Positions 30,257 to 38,896 of a stretch of DNA of 42,529 nucleotides are shown piece after piece. The position numbers were made by a program, and so were the translations under genes. How positions within the stretch are numbered: the stretch's first letter is position 1; every line of letters starts with the position of its first letter. The stretch is from Saccharothrix coeruleofusca (GTDB taxonomy: Bacteria > Actinomycetota > Actinomycetes > Mycobacteriales > Pseudonocardiaceae), in NCBI RefSeq assembly GCF_014648515.1, contig NZ_BMRG01000029.1:3141-45669 (forward strand), read 5' to 3'. The notes beneath the pieces are model-generated. The model worked only from the letters and a program-made list of their open reading frames with translations. It was not told the origin of the DNA and searched no databases.

Positions 30257-32410
30257 TCACGCCCCCCTGGTCACGGCGTGGTCGGCCCCCTCGGTGGCTC
30301 CCTCGGTGTCTTTCCCGGCGGCGACCGGCTCCAGCACGCGGTCCAGGCGGATCGGCAGGGTCCGCTGACGGGTGCCCGTGGCGTGCCACACGGCGTTGGC
30401 GATCGCCGCCGCGGTGCCCGCCGTGCCGATCTCGCCCAGGCCGTTGAACCCCGACGGGTCCAACGGCTCGTAGTCCGGCACGAAGTCGGCCTCCACGTCG
30501 GGCACGTCGGCGTGCGCGGCGATGTGGTAGCCGGCGAAGTCGCCGTTGGCCAGCCTGCCGGTGCGGGGGTCGCGCACGCTCTCCTCGTGCAGGGCCATGG
30601 ACAGCCCCATGACCATCCCGCCGACCACCTGGCCGCGCGCCAGCAGCGGGTTGATCACCCGCCCCACCGCGAACACGCCCAGCAGGCGGCGCACCCGCAC
30701 CTCGCCGGTGGCCGGGTCGACGGCGACCTCCGCGAAGACCGCGCTGAAGGTCTGCCGCTCCCGGCCAGGCTGGAAGTCGATCAGCGCGCTGGTGTCCACC
30801 GTCGCGGTCACCGGCCGGGCCGGGTCGCCCAGGCGCCCGCGCAGCTCCTTGGCGGCCTCGGTGATGGCGAAGGACCATGAGGTGGTGCCACGGGAGCCGC
30901 CCGCGCCCCACGCCATGCCCAGGTCGCTGTCGCCGATGCGCAGCCGGACCCGCCCCGCGTCGACCCCGAGCGCGTCGGCGGCGACCGCGGTCAGCGCGGT
31001 GCGGGCGCCCGTGCCGATGTCGCTCGCCCCGACCGACACCGTGAACGTCCCGTCCACCTCGGCGGTGATCGAGGCCGTCGAGGGGAACACCCCGGCGCTG
31101 AACGACGCGGTGGCCATGCCGGTGCCGATCAGCAGCGGACCCTCGCGCCGGGAGCGGGGACGCCGGTCGCGCGCCGCCCAGCCGAACCGGCGCGCGCCCT
31201 CCTGGACGCAGGAGACCAGGCGGCGGGTGCTGAACGGCAGCCCCGACACCGGCGCGACCGAGGGCTGGTTGCGCAGCCGCAGCCGCACCGGGTCCACGTC
31301 CAACCGCTCCGCCACCTCGTCGATCGCCGACTCCAGGGCGAACGAGCCGGGCGTCGCGCCCGGCCCGCGCATCGAGGCGGGCGGCAGGACGTCGAGGGGC
31401 ACGGCGGTGAGCCGGGTGCGGATCGCGGGCGCGGCGTACAGGACCTTGGCCTGCTCGGTGCACGCCTCGATGTACTCGGCCAGCGGCGAGAGGGCGTAGG
31501 CGGCCCGGTGGCCGACCGCCCGCAGGCGGCCGTCGGCGTCGGCGCCGATGGTCACCAGCTGCTCCGTCCGGGGCCGCGACGAGGTCGTCTCGAACACCTG
31601 CGCCCTGGTCATGGCGATCCGCACCGGACGCCCGAACCGCTTGCTCGCCATCGACGCGAGGATCATCTGGGGACCGCAGACGCCCTTGCCGCCGAAGCCG
31701 CCGCCGACGTGCTCGGAGCGGACGTGCACCCGCTCCCGGTCGATCGACCACAGCGCGGCCAGCACCTCCGACACGCTGAACGCACCCTGGTTGGCGTCCA
31801 GGGCGTGCAGGTGGTCCCCCTCCCACCACGCGGTCGAGGCGTGCGGCTCCATGGCGCAGTGGCTCTCCTCGGGGGTGCGGTAGCGCTCCTCGACCACGAC
31901 CGCGCAGGCCGCCAGCTCCGCCTCCAGGTCGCCGGTGTCGGCCTCCGGGCCGAACGCGGTCGACGCCGGACGGGCGGCCGGGTGGTCCATGTCGAAATCC
32001 AGGTCGTGGGGCTCGGCGTCGCAGGTCACCCGCAGCGCCGCCGCCGCGGCCCTGGCCTGCTCGGGCGTCTCCGCCACCACCAGCGCGACCGGCCAACCCG
32101 CGTACGGGACCACCTCGTCCTGCAACAGCAGCAGACTGCCGTCCGGGCCGAAGTAGTTGCCCGCCTTCGGGTTCAGCCGCGGCGCGTTGCGGTGGTCGAG
32201 CACGCCCAGCACCCCCGGCATGCCCAGCGCGGTCGAGGCGTCGACATCGCGAACCCGGCCGCGCGAGGTCGTGGCGGTCACCAGCTGACCGTGGACCAGT
32301 CCCGGCATCGGCACGTCAGCGGTGTAGCGGGCGGCGCCGGTGACCTTGAGCCCGCCCTCGATCCGGGGACGTGACGCGCCGACCGCGCCCACCGTGCGGT
32401 CCGGGCTCAT
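30257..32410 (-). CDS. Molybdenum-binding large subunit of a PaoC-type aldehyde oxidoreductase
   Basis: A 717-residue subunit of the xanthine oxidase family, short form like PaoC/YagR. The N-terminal ald_Xan_dh_C domain (about 15-125) has RIEGGLKVTGAARYTADVPMPGLVHGQLV. The molybdopterin-binding part has EESHCAMEPHASTAWW, EHVGGGFGGKG, SMRGPGATPGSFALESAIDE, DIGTGARTALTAVAADALGV and the catalytic Glu660 in LGEIGTAG. These enzymes oxidise aldehydes to acids with a molybdopterin cytosine dinucleotide cofactor. ATG overlaps the stop of the FAD subunit gene by four bases (ATGA) and has GGAGGT upstream. No signal peptide or XdhC/PaoD-type chaperone is visible in the window. Confidence 0.93.
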   Translation of the reverse strand: MSPDRTVGAVGASRPRIEGGLKVTGAARYTADVPMPGLVHGQLVTATTSRGRVRDVDASTALGMPGVLGVLDHRNAPRLNPKAGNYFGPDGSLLLLQDEVVPYAGWPVALVVAETPEQARAAAAALRVTCDAEPHDLDFDMDHPAARPASTAFGPEADTGDLEAELAACAVVVEERYRTPEESHCAMEPHASTAWWEGDHLHALDANQGAFSVSEVLAALWSIDRERVHVRSEHVGGGFGGKGVCGPQMILASMASKRFGRPVRIAMTRAQVFETTSSRPRTEQLVTIGADADGRLRAVGHRAAYALSPLAEYIEACTEQAKVLYAAPAIRTRLTAVPLDVLPPASMRGPGATPGSFALESAIDEVAERLDVDPVRLRLRNQPSVAPVSGLPFSTRRLVSCVQEGARRFGWAARDRRPRSRREGPLLIGTGMATASFSAGVFPSTASITAEVDGTFTVSVGASDIGTGARTALTAVAADALGVDAGRVRLRIGDSDLGMAWGAGGSRGTTSWSFAITEAAKELRGRLGDPARPVTATVDTSALIDFQPGRERQTFSAVFAEVAVDPATGEVRVRRLLGVFAVGRVINPLLARGQVVGGMVMGLSMALHEESVRDPRTGRLANGDFAGYHIAAHADVPDVEADFVPDYEPLDPSGFNGLGEIGTAGTAAAIANAVWHATGTRQRTLPIRLDRVLEPVAAGKDTEGATEGADHAVTRGA

Positions 32411-33402
32411 CCGACCTCCTCCGCCGCGGCCAGCTCACCGAGCACGGCCGCGATCAGGTTCTTCGCCAACAGCACCTTGTAACCGTTGTCGGGCAACGGC
32501 TCCGCACCGCTGAGCGCCTCCTCGGCGCAGGCCCGCAACCGGTCGGGGGTGGGCCGCGCGCCGCGCAGCACGGCCTCGGCGGAACCGGCCCGCCACGGGC
32601 GCGACGCCACACCGCCCATGGCGATGCGCACGTCGCGCACCACGCCGTCGCGGACGTCGAGCGCGGCGGCGACGGAGACGGTCGCGAAGGCGTACGACGC
32701 GCGCTCGCGGACCTTGCGGTAGCGCGAGCGCAGGCTCCCCGGAACGCCGGGGAGGGCGACGGCGGTGATCAGCGCGCCGGGCGGCAGCGCGGTCTCCAGG
32801 TCCGGGCGGTCGCCCACCGGGAGGTAGAACCGCGACAGCGGGATCTCGCCGCCGCCGTCGAGCGACTGGTAGCGCACGACCGCGTCGAACGCGGCGAGCG
32901 CCACCGCCATGTCCGAGGGGTGGGTGGCCACGCAGTGCGCGGAGTGGCCGAGCACGGCGTGGTTGTGGTGCACCCCCGCGATCGCGGCGCACCCGCTGCC
33001 GGGCAGCCGCTTGTTGCACGGCCGGGACAGGTCGGCGAAGTAGCCGCACCGGGTCCGCTGCAACAGGTTGCCGCCCACCGTGGCCATGTTCCGCAGCTGA
33101 CCGGACGCGCCCGCCAGCAGGGCCTGCGACAGCGCCGGGAACCGGCGGCGCACCTCGGGATGCGCGGCCGCGTCGCTGTTGGTCGTGGTCGCGCCGATGA
33201 CCAGGCCCCCGCCCGGCGCGACGTGGACACCGTCGAGCGGCAGCCGCCGCACGTCCACCAGCCGGGTCGGCCGCTCGACCCCGCACTTCATCAGGTCGAC
33301 CAGGTTCGTGCCCCCGCCCAGGTACCGGGCGTTCCGGTCGCCCGCGACCGCGAGGAGCGCGTCGTGGACCCGCGCCGCGCGCTGGTAGGCGAACTCCCTC
33401 AC
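32407..33402 (-). CDS. FAD/[4Fe-4S]-binding subunit of a PaoB-type aldehyde oxidoreductase
   Basis: A 331-residue medium subunit. FAD-binding motifs are ARYLGGGTNLVDLMK (about 24-38) and ATVGGNLLQRTRC (about 107-119). The insertion QRTRCGYFADLSRPCNKRLPGSGCAAIAG holds cysteines that in E. coli PaoB and 4-hydroxybenzoyl-CoA reductase bind an extra [4Fe-4S] cluster; ordinary xanthine dehydrogenases lack it. This supports an aldehyde oxidoreductase of the Pao type. The C-terminal CO dehydrogenase-like domain follows from about 215. The GTG start at 33402 overlaps the stop of the 2Fe-2S subunit gene (GTGA). Its own stop overlaps the next start, so all three subunits are translationally coupled. 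Confidence 0.92.
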   Translation of the reverse strand: MREFAYQRAARVHDALLAVAGDRNARYLGGGTNLVDLMKCGVERPTRLVDVRRLPLDGVHVAPGGGLVIGATTTNSDAAAHPEVRRRFPALSQALLAGASGQLRNMATVGGNLLQRTRCGYFADLSRPCNKRLPGSGCAAIAGVHHNHAVLGHSAHCVATHPSDMAVALAAFDAVVRYQSLDGGGEIPLSRFYLPVGDRPDLETALPPGALITAVALPGVPGSLRSRYRKVRERASYAFATVSVAAALDVRDGVVRDVRIAMGGVASRPWRAGSAEAVLRGARPTPDRLRACAEEALSGAEPLPDNGYKVLLAKNLIAAVLGELAAAEEVG

Positions 33403-33938
33403 GCCGCACCCCCTTGGCGGGCGGCGGCTTCGAGCACCGCGCGCACGATCGACGGGTACGCCCCGCAACGGCACAGGTTGCCGCTCATCCGCTCGCGCAC
33501 CTCGGCCTCGTCCAGCTCGGGCGTCCGCTCCGGGTCGTCGTCGGCGGTGACCGCGCTGGGCCAGCCCGCCTCGTGCTCGGCGAGCACCCCGACCGCCGAG
33601 CAGAGCTGCCCCGGAGTGCAGAAGCCGCACTGGAAACCGTCCAGGCGCACGAACGCCTCCTGCAACGGCCGCAGCTCACCCCCGGCGGCCAGCCCCTCGA
33701 CCGTGGTGACGGCGGCGCCGTCGGCGGCGACCGCGAGGGTCAGGCAGGAGACCACCCGCCTGCCGTCGCACAGCACCGTGCAGGCCCCGCACTGCCCGTG
33801 GTCGCACCCCTTCTTCGGCCCGGTGAGCCCCAGGTCCTCCCGCAGCGCGTCGAGCAGCGTCCGGCGGTTGTCCACCGACAGCCGGTGGGACACGTCGTTG
33901 ACTCGCAGCGATATCCCGCTGCGCGTGTGGTCGGTCAT
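33399..33938 (-). CDS. 2Fe-2S subunit of a PaoA-type aldehyde oxidoreductase
   Basis: A 179-residue small subunit with both [2Fe-2S] clusters of the xanthine oxidase family. The plant-ferredoxin-like one uses C45, C50, C53 and C65 (KKGCDHGQCGACTVL...SCLTL). The second uses C104, C107, C156 and C158 (GFQCGFCTPGQ and NLCRCGAYP). It passes electrons from the molybdenum site to FAD. It lacks the twin-arginine leader that E. coli PaoA has, so the complex is probably cytoplasmic. First gene of the three-gene operon; the AraC gene ends 162 bases upstream on the same strand, so the operon may have its own promoter in that gap or be read from the AraC promoter. Confidence 0.94.
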   Translation of the reverse strand: MTDHTRSGISLRVNDVSHRLSVDNRRTLLDALREDLGLTGPKKGCDHGQCGACTVLCDGRRVVSCLTLAVAADGAAVTTVEGLAAGGELRPLQEAFVRLDGFQCGFCTPGQLCSAVGVLAEHEAGWPSAVTADDDPERTPELDEAEVRERMSGNLCRCGAYPSIVRAVLEAAARQGGAA

Positions 33939-34100
33939 CGCAGTCCTCCGCGCACCCGCTGTCGTGCACGGGACGCCGGTTGAGATCGAATCCTCCAGGG
34001 CAACCAGAAGCCCTTGTCCCGCACGCTATCCAGCGGAAGCCGACGCGGGAGCGCCCGTCGCGCGACGGGGCAGGATCGAGCAAGAGAACGCGAGTTCTGG

Positions 34101-35024
34101 TCAATCGCCGCGACCGGCGGCCGGTGCGCCGGTCCGGGTGCCGCCACCGAGCCGGACCGCGTCCTGGCGCGGCGGACCACCGAAGAGCCTGCGGTACTCG
34201 CGGCTGAACTGGGCGGGGCTCTCGTAGCCGACCAGGCGGCTGACCCCGGCGATGTCGCCGGGGTTCGCGGCGAGCAGCAACCTGGCCTGCTGCAGGCGGA
34301 TCTGCTTCTGGAACTGGATGGGGCTCATCGAGGTGACCGCCTGGAAGTTGCGGTGGAACGCCGAGGCGCTCATGCCCGCCCGCCGCGCCACCTCCTCGAC
34401 CCGGAAGGGCAGGGCGTAGTTGTCGCGAATCCACCGCACCGCCCTGGCGACGTGGCTCAGGCCGCTGTCGGGCAAGCCGAACTGGCGCAGGACGCCGCTC
34501 TGCTCGCCGGTGAGCAGCCGCCAGATGATCTCCCGCTCGACCAGGGGCGCGAGCACGGGGATGTCGTGCGGCCGGTCGAGCAGCCGCAGCAGGCGGAGCA
34601 CGGCGTCGAGCAGTTCGGCGGAGGCGGTGCTGACCACCAGACCGGCCGCCCCGCCGGGGCCGGGCTCCGGCAGTTGCGCGGGGTCCACCTGCAGCAGCAC
34701 CTCGGCGACCACGGCCGGGCGCAGCTCCAAGCCGAAGCCCAGCGCGGGCTCCTCCGGGCTGGCGCGGGCGAAGTACGCGGTCACCGGCAGGTCGACCGAG
34801 GCGACGAGGTACTCCCCGGCGCGGTACTCGTACAGGCGGTCGCCCAGCGCGAACCGCTTGACCCCCTGGGCGACGAGGGCCAGCACCTTGCCGTAGGTGG
34901 TCGGCGTCGGCGGCGTCGGCCGATCGGCGCGGAAGACGCGCAGGCCGTCGATGTCGGTGCTCAGGTCGGGCCGGGCGTGCCTGGCCAGCAGCACACGCAG
35001 TTCGTCGAGCGGCATGGCCGCCAT
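34101..35024 (-). CDS. AraC-family regulator with AraC_N cupin domain
   Basis: A 307-residue regulator. The N-terminal domain (about 5-165) matches the AraC_N group: LARHARPDLSTDIDGLRVFRADRPTPPTPTTYGKVLALVAQGVKRFALGDRLYEYRAGEYLVASVDLPV. The C-terminal AraC helix-turn-helix pair is at about 195-290 (RWIRDNYALPFRVEEVARRAGMSASAFHRNFQAVTSMSPIQFQKQIRLQQARLLL and the second helix in GVSRLVGYESPAQFSREYRRLFG). Members often regulate an adjacent oxidoreductase, so control of the molybdenum enzyme operon downstream is plausible (inference). Two ATG starts (35024 and 35015) are possible and neither has a ribosome site; the first is used, which leaves a three-residue uncertainty. Confidence 0.9.
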   Translation of the reverse strand: MAAMPLDELRVLLARHARPDLSTDIDGLRVFRADRPTPPTPTTYGKVLALVAQGVKRFALGDRLYEYRAGEYLVASVDLPVTAYFARASPEEPALGFGLELRPAVVAEVLLQVDPAQLPEPGPGGAAGLVVSTASAELLDAVLRLLRLLDRPHDIPVLAPLVEREIIWRLLTGEQSGVLRQFGLPDSGLSHVARAVRWIRDNYALPFRVEEVARRAGMSASAFHRNFQAVTSMSPIQFQKQIRLQQARLLLAANPGDIAGVSRLVGYESPAQFSREYRRLFGGPPRQDAVRLGGGTRTGAPAAGRGD

Positions 35025-35095
35025 TCAAGCACCGCGCGAGCCCGATGCCCGCCGAGCCGAGCGCGCCCCCGTGACAGGAGCACCTCCTCCGCACG

Positions 35096-36436
35096 TCAGC
35101 CCGACACCTCGCGCGACGGCATGACGTAGCCCAGCTTCAGCAGGGCCTTGCGGAACTTCGGCTCCTGATCCGGCCGGACGGCGATGTGCCGGTCACCGAT
35201 CACGCGGCACACCGCGCGATCACGGCCCAGCAGCGCGGCGGTCGCCGCGTCGGCGCACTCGATCACCCGGACCAGGCCCAGATCGACCAGCTGCCCGCTG
35301 CGCCGCCGCACGTCCTCGGCCACCGTGCGCAGGGCGGCGGGCAGCTCGTGGTCGGTCCGCTCACCGAGGAACGCGACGAACTCGTCGAGGTCGCGTCCGC
35401 TGTCGAGCGCGGAGAGCAGGCTGCCCGCCGACACCGCCCACACCCGGTCGGCGGTCCGCTCCGCGTAAGCGGACAGCACCAGCCGGTCCGCCGCGCCGAC
35501 CTCGCCGACGGCGACCACGTCGAGGTTGGGCAGCACCTTCAGCGGCCGGGTCCCGATGGCGGCGGGCCGGTAGGCGTCGGTCAGGCCAACGGCATGAGCG
35601 CCCAGCGCGGTGAGCCTGATCGCCACGAGTCCGTCGTAGCGGCTCAGCGCCTCAAGGTCGTCGCCGCCCCAGTTGTCGACGTAGTCGTCACGCGCGCCCG
35701 CGGCGTCGACGTAGTCCAGGTCGATCAACCCCAGCGTGCCCGCGTACTCGAACAGCACCGCCAAGGTGTAGCGGCCCTCCAGCAGCTCCCAGTCGTGGTG
35801 GCCGTCGTAGCCGAGACTGCCGTACTCCGGGTCCACCAGGTAGAGCCTCCACAACGCCCTGTCGTTACGCGCGATGGTGGGGCTCATGTTCCCGCGCCGC
35901 ATGGTGGTGAACAGCGTGTCCACGTCGACCCACTTGTCCTGCGGGCAGGTGGCCAGCGCCTTGGCCACCGACTGACGACGCGGCTTGGCCGCGGTCAGGA
36001 CGTTGGGGACGCGCTGGCCCTTGATCTGCTCCACCCGGCTGAACTCGTCGATCACCGCGTGGGTGAGCCAGCGCTGCCACAGCCCCCGGATCACCTCCGC
36101 CGGTGGTTTCCCCAACGCCGCGCGCCCCTTCGGTGTCAACCGCAGGCGGGTGCCGTCGAGCGCCGCGAGCCCACCGGCCTGCAGCAGCAGCGGCCAGGCG
36201 AACGCGGCAATCGGCTCGTCGTCGTAGAAGTCGCCCTGCGCCAGGTGCGCGGTGATGGTCCGGATCGTCGCGGCCGACGGGCGCTTGGTCTTGTCGCTGC
36301 ACCTGACCTCCCCGGCCGCGCACAGTTCGAGCACGGTGCGCAGGTTGGCCAGAGCCTCCTGCTCGGTGAACCGCACCCGCTCCTCGGGGTCCACGTCGTC
36401 CTCCTCGCCCTCGACGGCGAGATCCCGCCGCCGCAC
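35096..36436 (-). CDS. Stand-alone helicase-associated (XPB/Ssl2 N-terminal-like) domain protein
   Basis: A 446-residue protein without helicase motifs. The last third (about 300-440: RPLKVLPNLDVVAVGEV..RLVLSAYAERTADRVWAVSAGSLLSALDSGRDLDEFVAFLGERTDHELPAALRTVAEDV) resembles the Helicase_C_3 / XPB N-terminal domain found in actinobacterial helicase-associated proteins. The closing HIAVRPDQEPKFRKALLKLGYVM also fits. The first two thirds look like winged-helix repeats (LRLTPKGRAALGKPP; AIRLTALGAHAVGL). The role is unknown; DNA binding is likely. GTG at 36436 is the only reasonable start, but the frame remains open to 36511 without any ATG, GTG or TTG, and reads PNTLSALAERV there, which looks protein-like. 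The gene may be a truncated form of a longer one. Confidence 0.7.
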   Translation of the reverse strand: MRRRDLAVEGEEDDVDPEERVRFTEQEALANLRTVLELCAAGEVRCSDKTKRPSAATIRTITAHLAQGDFYDDEPIAAFAWPLLLQAGGLAALDGTRLRLTPKGRAALGKPPAEVIRGLWQRWLTHAVIDEFSRVEQIKGQRVPNVLTAAKPRRQSVAKALATCPQDKWVDVDTLFTTMRRGNMSPTIARNDRALWRLYLVDPEYGSLGYDGHHDWELLEGRYTLAVLFEYAGTLGLIDLDYVDAAGARDDYVDNWGGDDLEALSRYDGLVAIRLTALGAHAVGLTDAYRPAAIGTRPLKVLPNLDVVAVGEVGAADRLVLSAYAERTADRVWAVSAGSLLSALDSGRDLDEFVAFLGERTDHELPAALRTVAEDVRRRSGQLVDLGLVRVIECADAATAALLGRDRAVCRVIGDRHIAVRPDQEPKFRKALLKLGYVMPSREVSG

Positions 36437-36671
36437 CCGCTCCGCAAGCGCGGACAGCGTATTCGGTATCGGCTCACGAGCGGCCGGCGGAGTGAATGGG
36501 CCCCCGGAATATCACCCTTTTGGCCTCTCACACCGGTATCGGGAACTCCCGCGTCCAGGCAGTCACCTAATGGTGTGTCCCTCGCTTGACGGCTTACGCG
36601 CCTTATTCGGCGGAGTAACGTCACCGCCGCACTTGATCTACTGCCGCCCGACGCAAAGCAGAGGGAAGTTC

Positions 36672-37256
36672 ATGAGCCGCAAACGCGCATTCATCGTCGC
36701 CATCACCGCCGGACTCCTCCTCGTGGGCACGACCACCGGGGCCGCCGCCTCGGCCCGAGTGGCCGCCCTTTTCGGGAACGGCGGCTTCGAAACCCCCAGG
36801 GCGCCCCAGAACAGCTTCACCAACCTGGGAACCGGGAGCGCCATCGGCCCCTGGCGCGTGACGGGCGGGAACGTCGACCTGATCGGCGCGGGCTACTGGC
36901 AGGCCGCCGAGGGCGACCAGTCCGTCGACCTCAACGGCGTGCAACCGGGCGCGGTGTCGCAGACCTTCGACACCATTCCCGGTGTCAGGTACGACGTCGG
37001 CTACTCGATCGCGGGCAACACGGCGGCGGGCCCGGTGGTCAAGACCGGCCGGGCGCTGGTCGACGGCCAGAACTTCCAGGACTTCACCTTCGACATCACC
37101 GGCAGGACGCCTGCGGCGATGGGCTACGTCACCCGCGCCTTCAGCTTCGTGGCGACCAATCCCACGACCACGCTGACATTCGCCAGCACCACACCCAGCA
37201 GCGCCAACGGACCGGTCCTCGACAACGTGACGGTGAAACCCTGCGGGTGCTGCTGA
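36672..37256 (+). CDS. Secreted choice-of-anchor-C/DUF642-like protein
   Basis: A 194-residue exported protein. The signal peptide covers about residues 1-26 (MSRKRAFIVAITAGLLLVGTTTGAAA). The mature part is one beta-sandwich with features of the choice-of-anchor C/DUF642-like group: GNGGFETP, GPWRVTGGNVDLIGAGYWQAAEGDQSVDLNG, GAVSQTFDTIPGVRYDVGYSIAGN and NGPVLDNVTV. It ends in KPCGCC, a cysteine cluster that could form disulfides or bind metal. A sorting anchor is not seen, so it is probably released. The group may bind carbohydrate. GAGGGAA precedes ATG. It stands alone, ended by a strong terminator. Confidence 0.85.
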   Translation: MSRKRAFIVAITAGLLLVGTTTGAAASARVAALFGNGGFETPRAPQNSFTNLGTGSAIGPWRVTGGNVDLIGAGYWQAAEGDQSVDLNGVQPGAVSQTFDTIPGVRYDVGYSIAGNTAAGPVVKTGRALVDGQNFQDFTFDITGRTPAAMGYVTRAFSFVATNPTTTLTFASTTPSSANGPVLDNVTVKPCGCC

Positions 37257-37282
37257 CCATTTCCGAAATAGCCCCAGTGAAA

Positions 37283-37326
37283 CGGGCCGGAGCGTGCGCG
37301 GTGAAAACCACGCACGCTCCGGCCCG
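37283..37326. terminator. Very strong hairpin between convergent secreted protein and TetR genes
   Basis: A 20-base stem (37283-37302 with 37307-37326) with one mismatch and a GAAA tetraloop lies 26 bases after the stop of the secreted protein gene and 26 bases from the stop of the facing TetR gene. It can serve both strands. Confidence 0.85.
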
Positions 37327-37352
37327 CCTACCGCCGCCATCGTGGAATGCGG

Positions 37353-37940
37353 CTAATCCCTCGGTCGAGAGGTGATGATCCGCGTGGCGACCCGGACGCG
37401 TCGGCGGTAATCGTCCAGCGAACCGGATTCGTGCTTGGCGCCCGCAGAGGCGTCGAAGAGGTTCTGTGCGAGTTCGGCGGCGGACAGCCCCGCGCCCTCC
37501 CACGCGGCGGCGTGCCCGGTGCTGGTCAGCAGAGCGGCCATGCCCGCGACGAATTCCTCCTCCATCCGACTCATCCGGTCCAGCGCGAAGGACCGCGCCG
37601 AACTCAGCAGCTCGCTGTAGACCTCGCGGTTGACCGTGCCGACCGTGACGCCGTGAAAAGCTTCGAGGGCTCGCGCCAGGCGCTCCCCGGCCTCGACGTC
37701 CTCCCGGTCCAGCGCCTCCCACGTGGTACTGCGCAGATCCGCCAGCATCTGCTCCACGACGGCCCGGAACAGCGCCTCCTTCGTCTCGAAGTGCAGGTAG
37801 AGGCCCTGCCGGGAGATCGCCGCCGCCTTGGCGACGTCCTCCATCGAGGTCTTGCGGAACCCGAAGCGCAGAAAGGCCCCGGTGGCGGCGCGGACTATGC
37901 CCTCGCGCCGCGCCGAGCCTCCTGCCGCGGTGTCGTCCAC
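37353..37940 (-). CDS. TetR-family regulator, second gene of an SDR-TetR operon
   Basis: A 195-residue TetR protein. The DNA-binding domain is at about 10-60 (ARREGIVRAATGAFLRFGFRKTSMEDVAKAAAISRQGLYLHFETKEALFRAVV). The C-terminal ligand domain is helical and gives no hint of the ligand. GTG at 37940 is used; GAGGAAG lies just at the stop of the upstream SDR gene, 14 bases away, so the two are co-transcribed and probably coupled. The palindrome in front of the SDR gene (38897-38926) is most likely its operator, which would give autoregulation of the operon. Confidence 0.9.
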   Translation of the reverse strand: MDDTAAGGSARREGIVRAATGAFLRFGFRKTSMEDVAKAAAISRQGLYLHFETKEALFRAVVEQMLADLRSTTWEALDREDVEAGERLARALEAFHGVTVGTVNREVYSELLSSARSFALDRMSRMEEEFVAGMAALLTSTGHAAAWEGAGLSAAELAQNLFDASAGAKHESGSLDDYRRRVRVATRIITSRPRD

Positions 37941-37954
37941 TGCTGCCCGCTTCC

Positions 37955-38896
37955 TCAACCGGTCGACGCCGCGAGGGGATACCGCACCCCGGTCAGGCGC
38001 GTGCTCTCCGCCCACAACCGGGCCGCCGCCACGATGTCCCGCGCCCGGCGCGGGATGCGGGCGGGGGCCGGATGCCCCTTCGTCCCGAACAGCCGCGCAG
38101 GCCCCCAGTAGCTGCCGCCGGGCGCGTCCGGGTCCGTCGCCGCGCGCATCGTGGTCAGCGCGCCCACCTCCGGCGGCATCCCGATGAAGGGGCTCGCCCT
38201 GCGCAGGACGGCGGGCGAGTGGCGGGTGAGATCGGTGAAGGTCCAGCCGGGGTGCGACGCGGTCGACACCACGTGCGAACCCACCGCCCGCAGCTTCCGG
38301 TCCAGTTCGAGCGCGAACATCATGTTGGCCAGTTTGCTCTGCGCGTAGGCGGCACCCGTGGAGTACCGGCGTTCGTACCAGTGCATGTCCTCGAAATCGA
38401 TGCGACCGGTGACCTGGGCCAGGCTGGTCACGGTCGTCACCCGCGCGGCGGGGGTGCGCAGCAGCAGCGGGAGCAGCCGGCCGGTCAGCGCGAAGTGCCC
38501 GAGGTGGTTGGTGCCGAACTGCACTTCGAAGCCCTGCGCCGTGCGCGACAGCGGCGGCCACATCACGCCACCGTTGTTCACCAGGACGTCGAGGCGGTCC
38601 TGCCGGTTGGCGAAGTCGTCGGCGAAGGCGCGGACCGAGTCCAGATCGGCGAGGTCGAGCCGCGCGGCGCGGACCGAACCGACGGGCAGGCGCTCCATGA
38701 TCCGCGCGACCGCCGACTCCGCCTTCGCCTCGTCCCGGCAGGCCAGCACCACGTCCGCGCCCTTGGCGGCGAACATCGCCGCGGCCTGGAACCCCAGGCC
38801 CGTGTTGGCGCCGGTGACGATCACCGACCGGCCCTGCTGGCTCGGAATGTCGTCAGCGGTCCACCGGGACGCCCGACCACCTCGTTGGCTTGACAT
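37955..38896 (-). CDS. SDR oxidoreductase (retinol dehydrogenase-like), first gene of an SDR-TetR operon
   Basis: A 313-residue short-chain dehydrogenase of the larger, retinol/protochlorophyllide-reductase-like kind. The cofactor motif TGANTGLG is at about 28-35, DLADLDSVRAF near 81-91, and the NNAG motif is changed to NNGG (VLVNNGGVMWPP). The triad Ser is in VTTVTSLAQ and YxxxK is in YAQSKLANMMF. The extended N-terminus (RWTADDIPSQQGRSVIVTGAN) is usual for this kind. The substrate is unknown. A 30-base palindrome touches the ATG and covers a TATAGT -10, so expression is under tight repression, probably by the TetR encoded next. Confidence 0.91.
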   Translation of the reverse strand: MSSQRGGRASRWTADDIPSQQGRSVIVTGANTGLGFQAAAMFAAKGADVVLACRDEAKAESAVARIMERLPVGSVRAARLDLADLDSVRAFADDFANRQDRLDVLVNNGGVMWPPLSRTAQGFEVQFGTNHLGHFALTGRLLPLLLRTPAARVTTVTSLAQVTGRIDFEDMHWYERRYSTGAAYAQSKLANMMFALELDRKLRAVGSHVVSTASHPGWTFTDLTRHSPAVLRRASPFIGMPPEVGALTTMRAATDPDAPGGSYWGPARLFGTKGHPAPARIPRRARDIVAAARLWAESTRLTGVRYPLAASTG

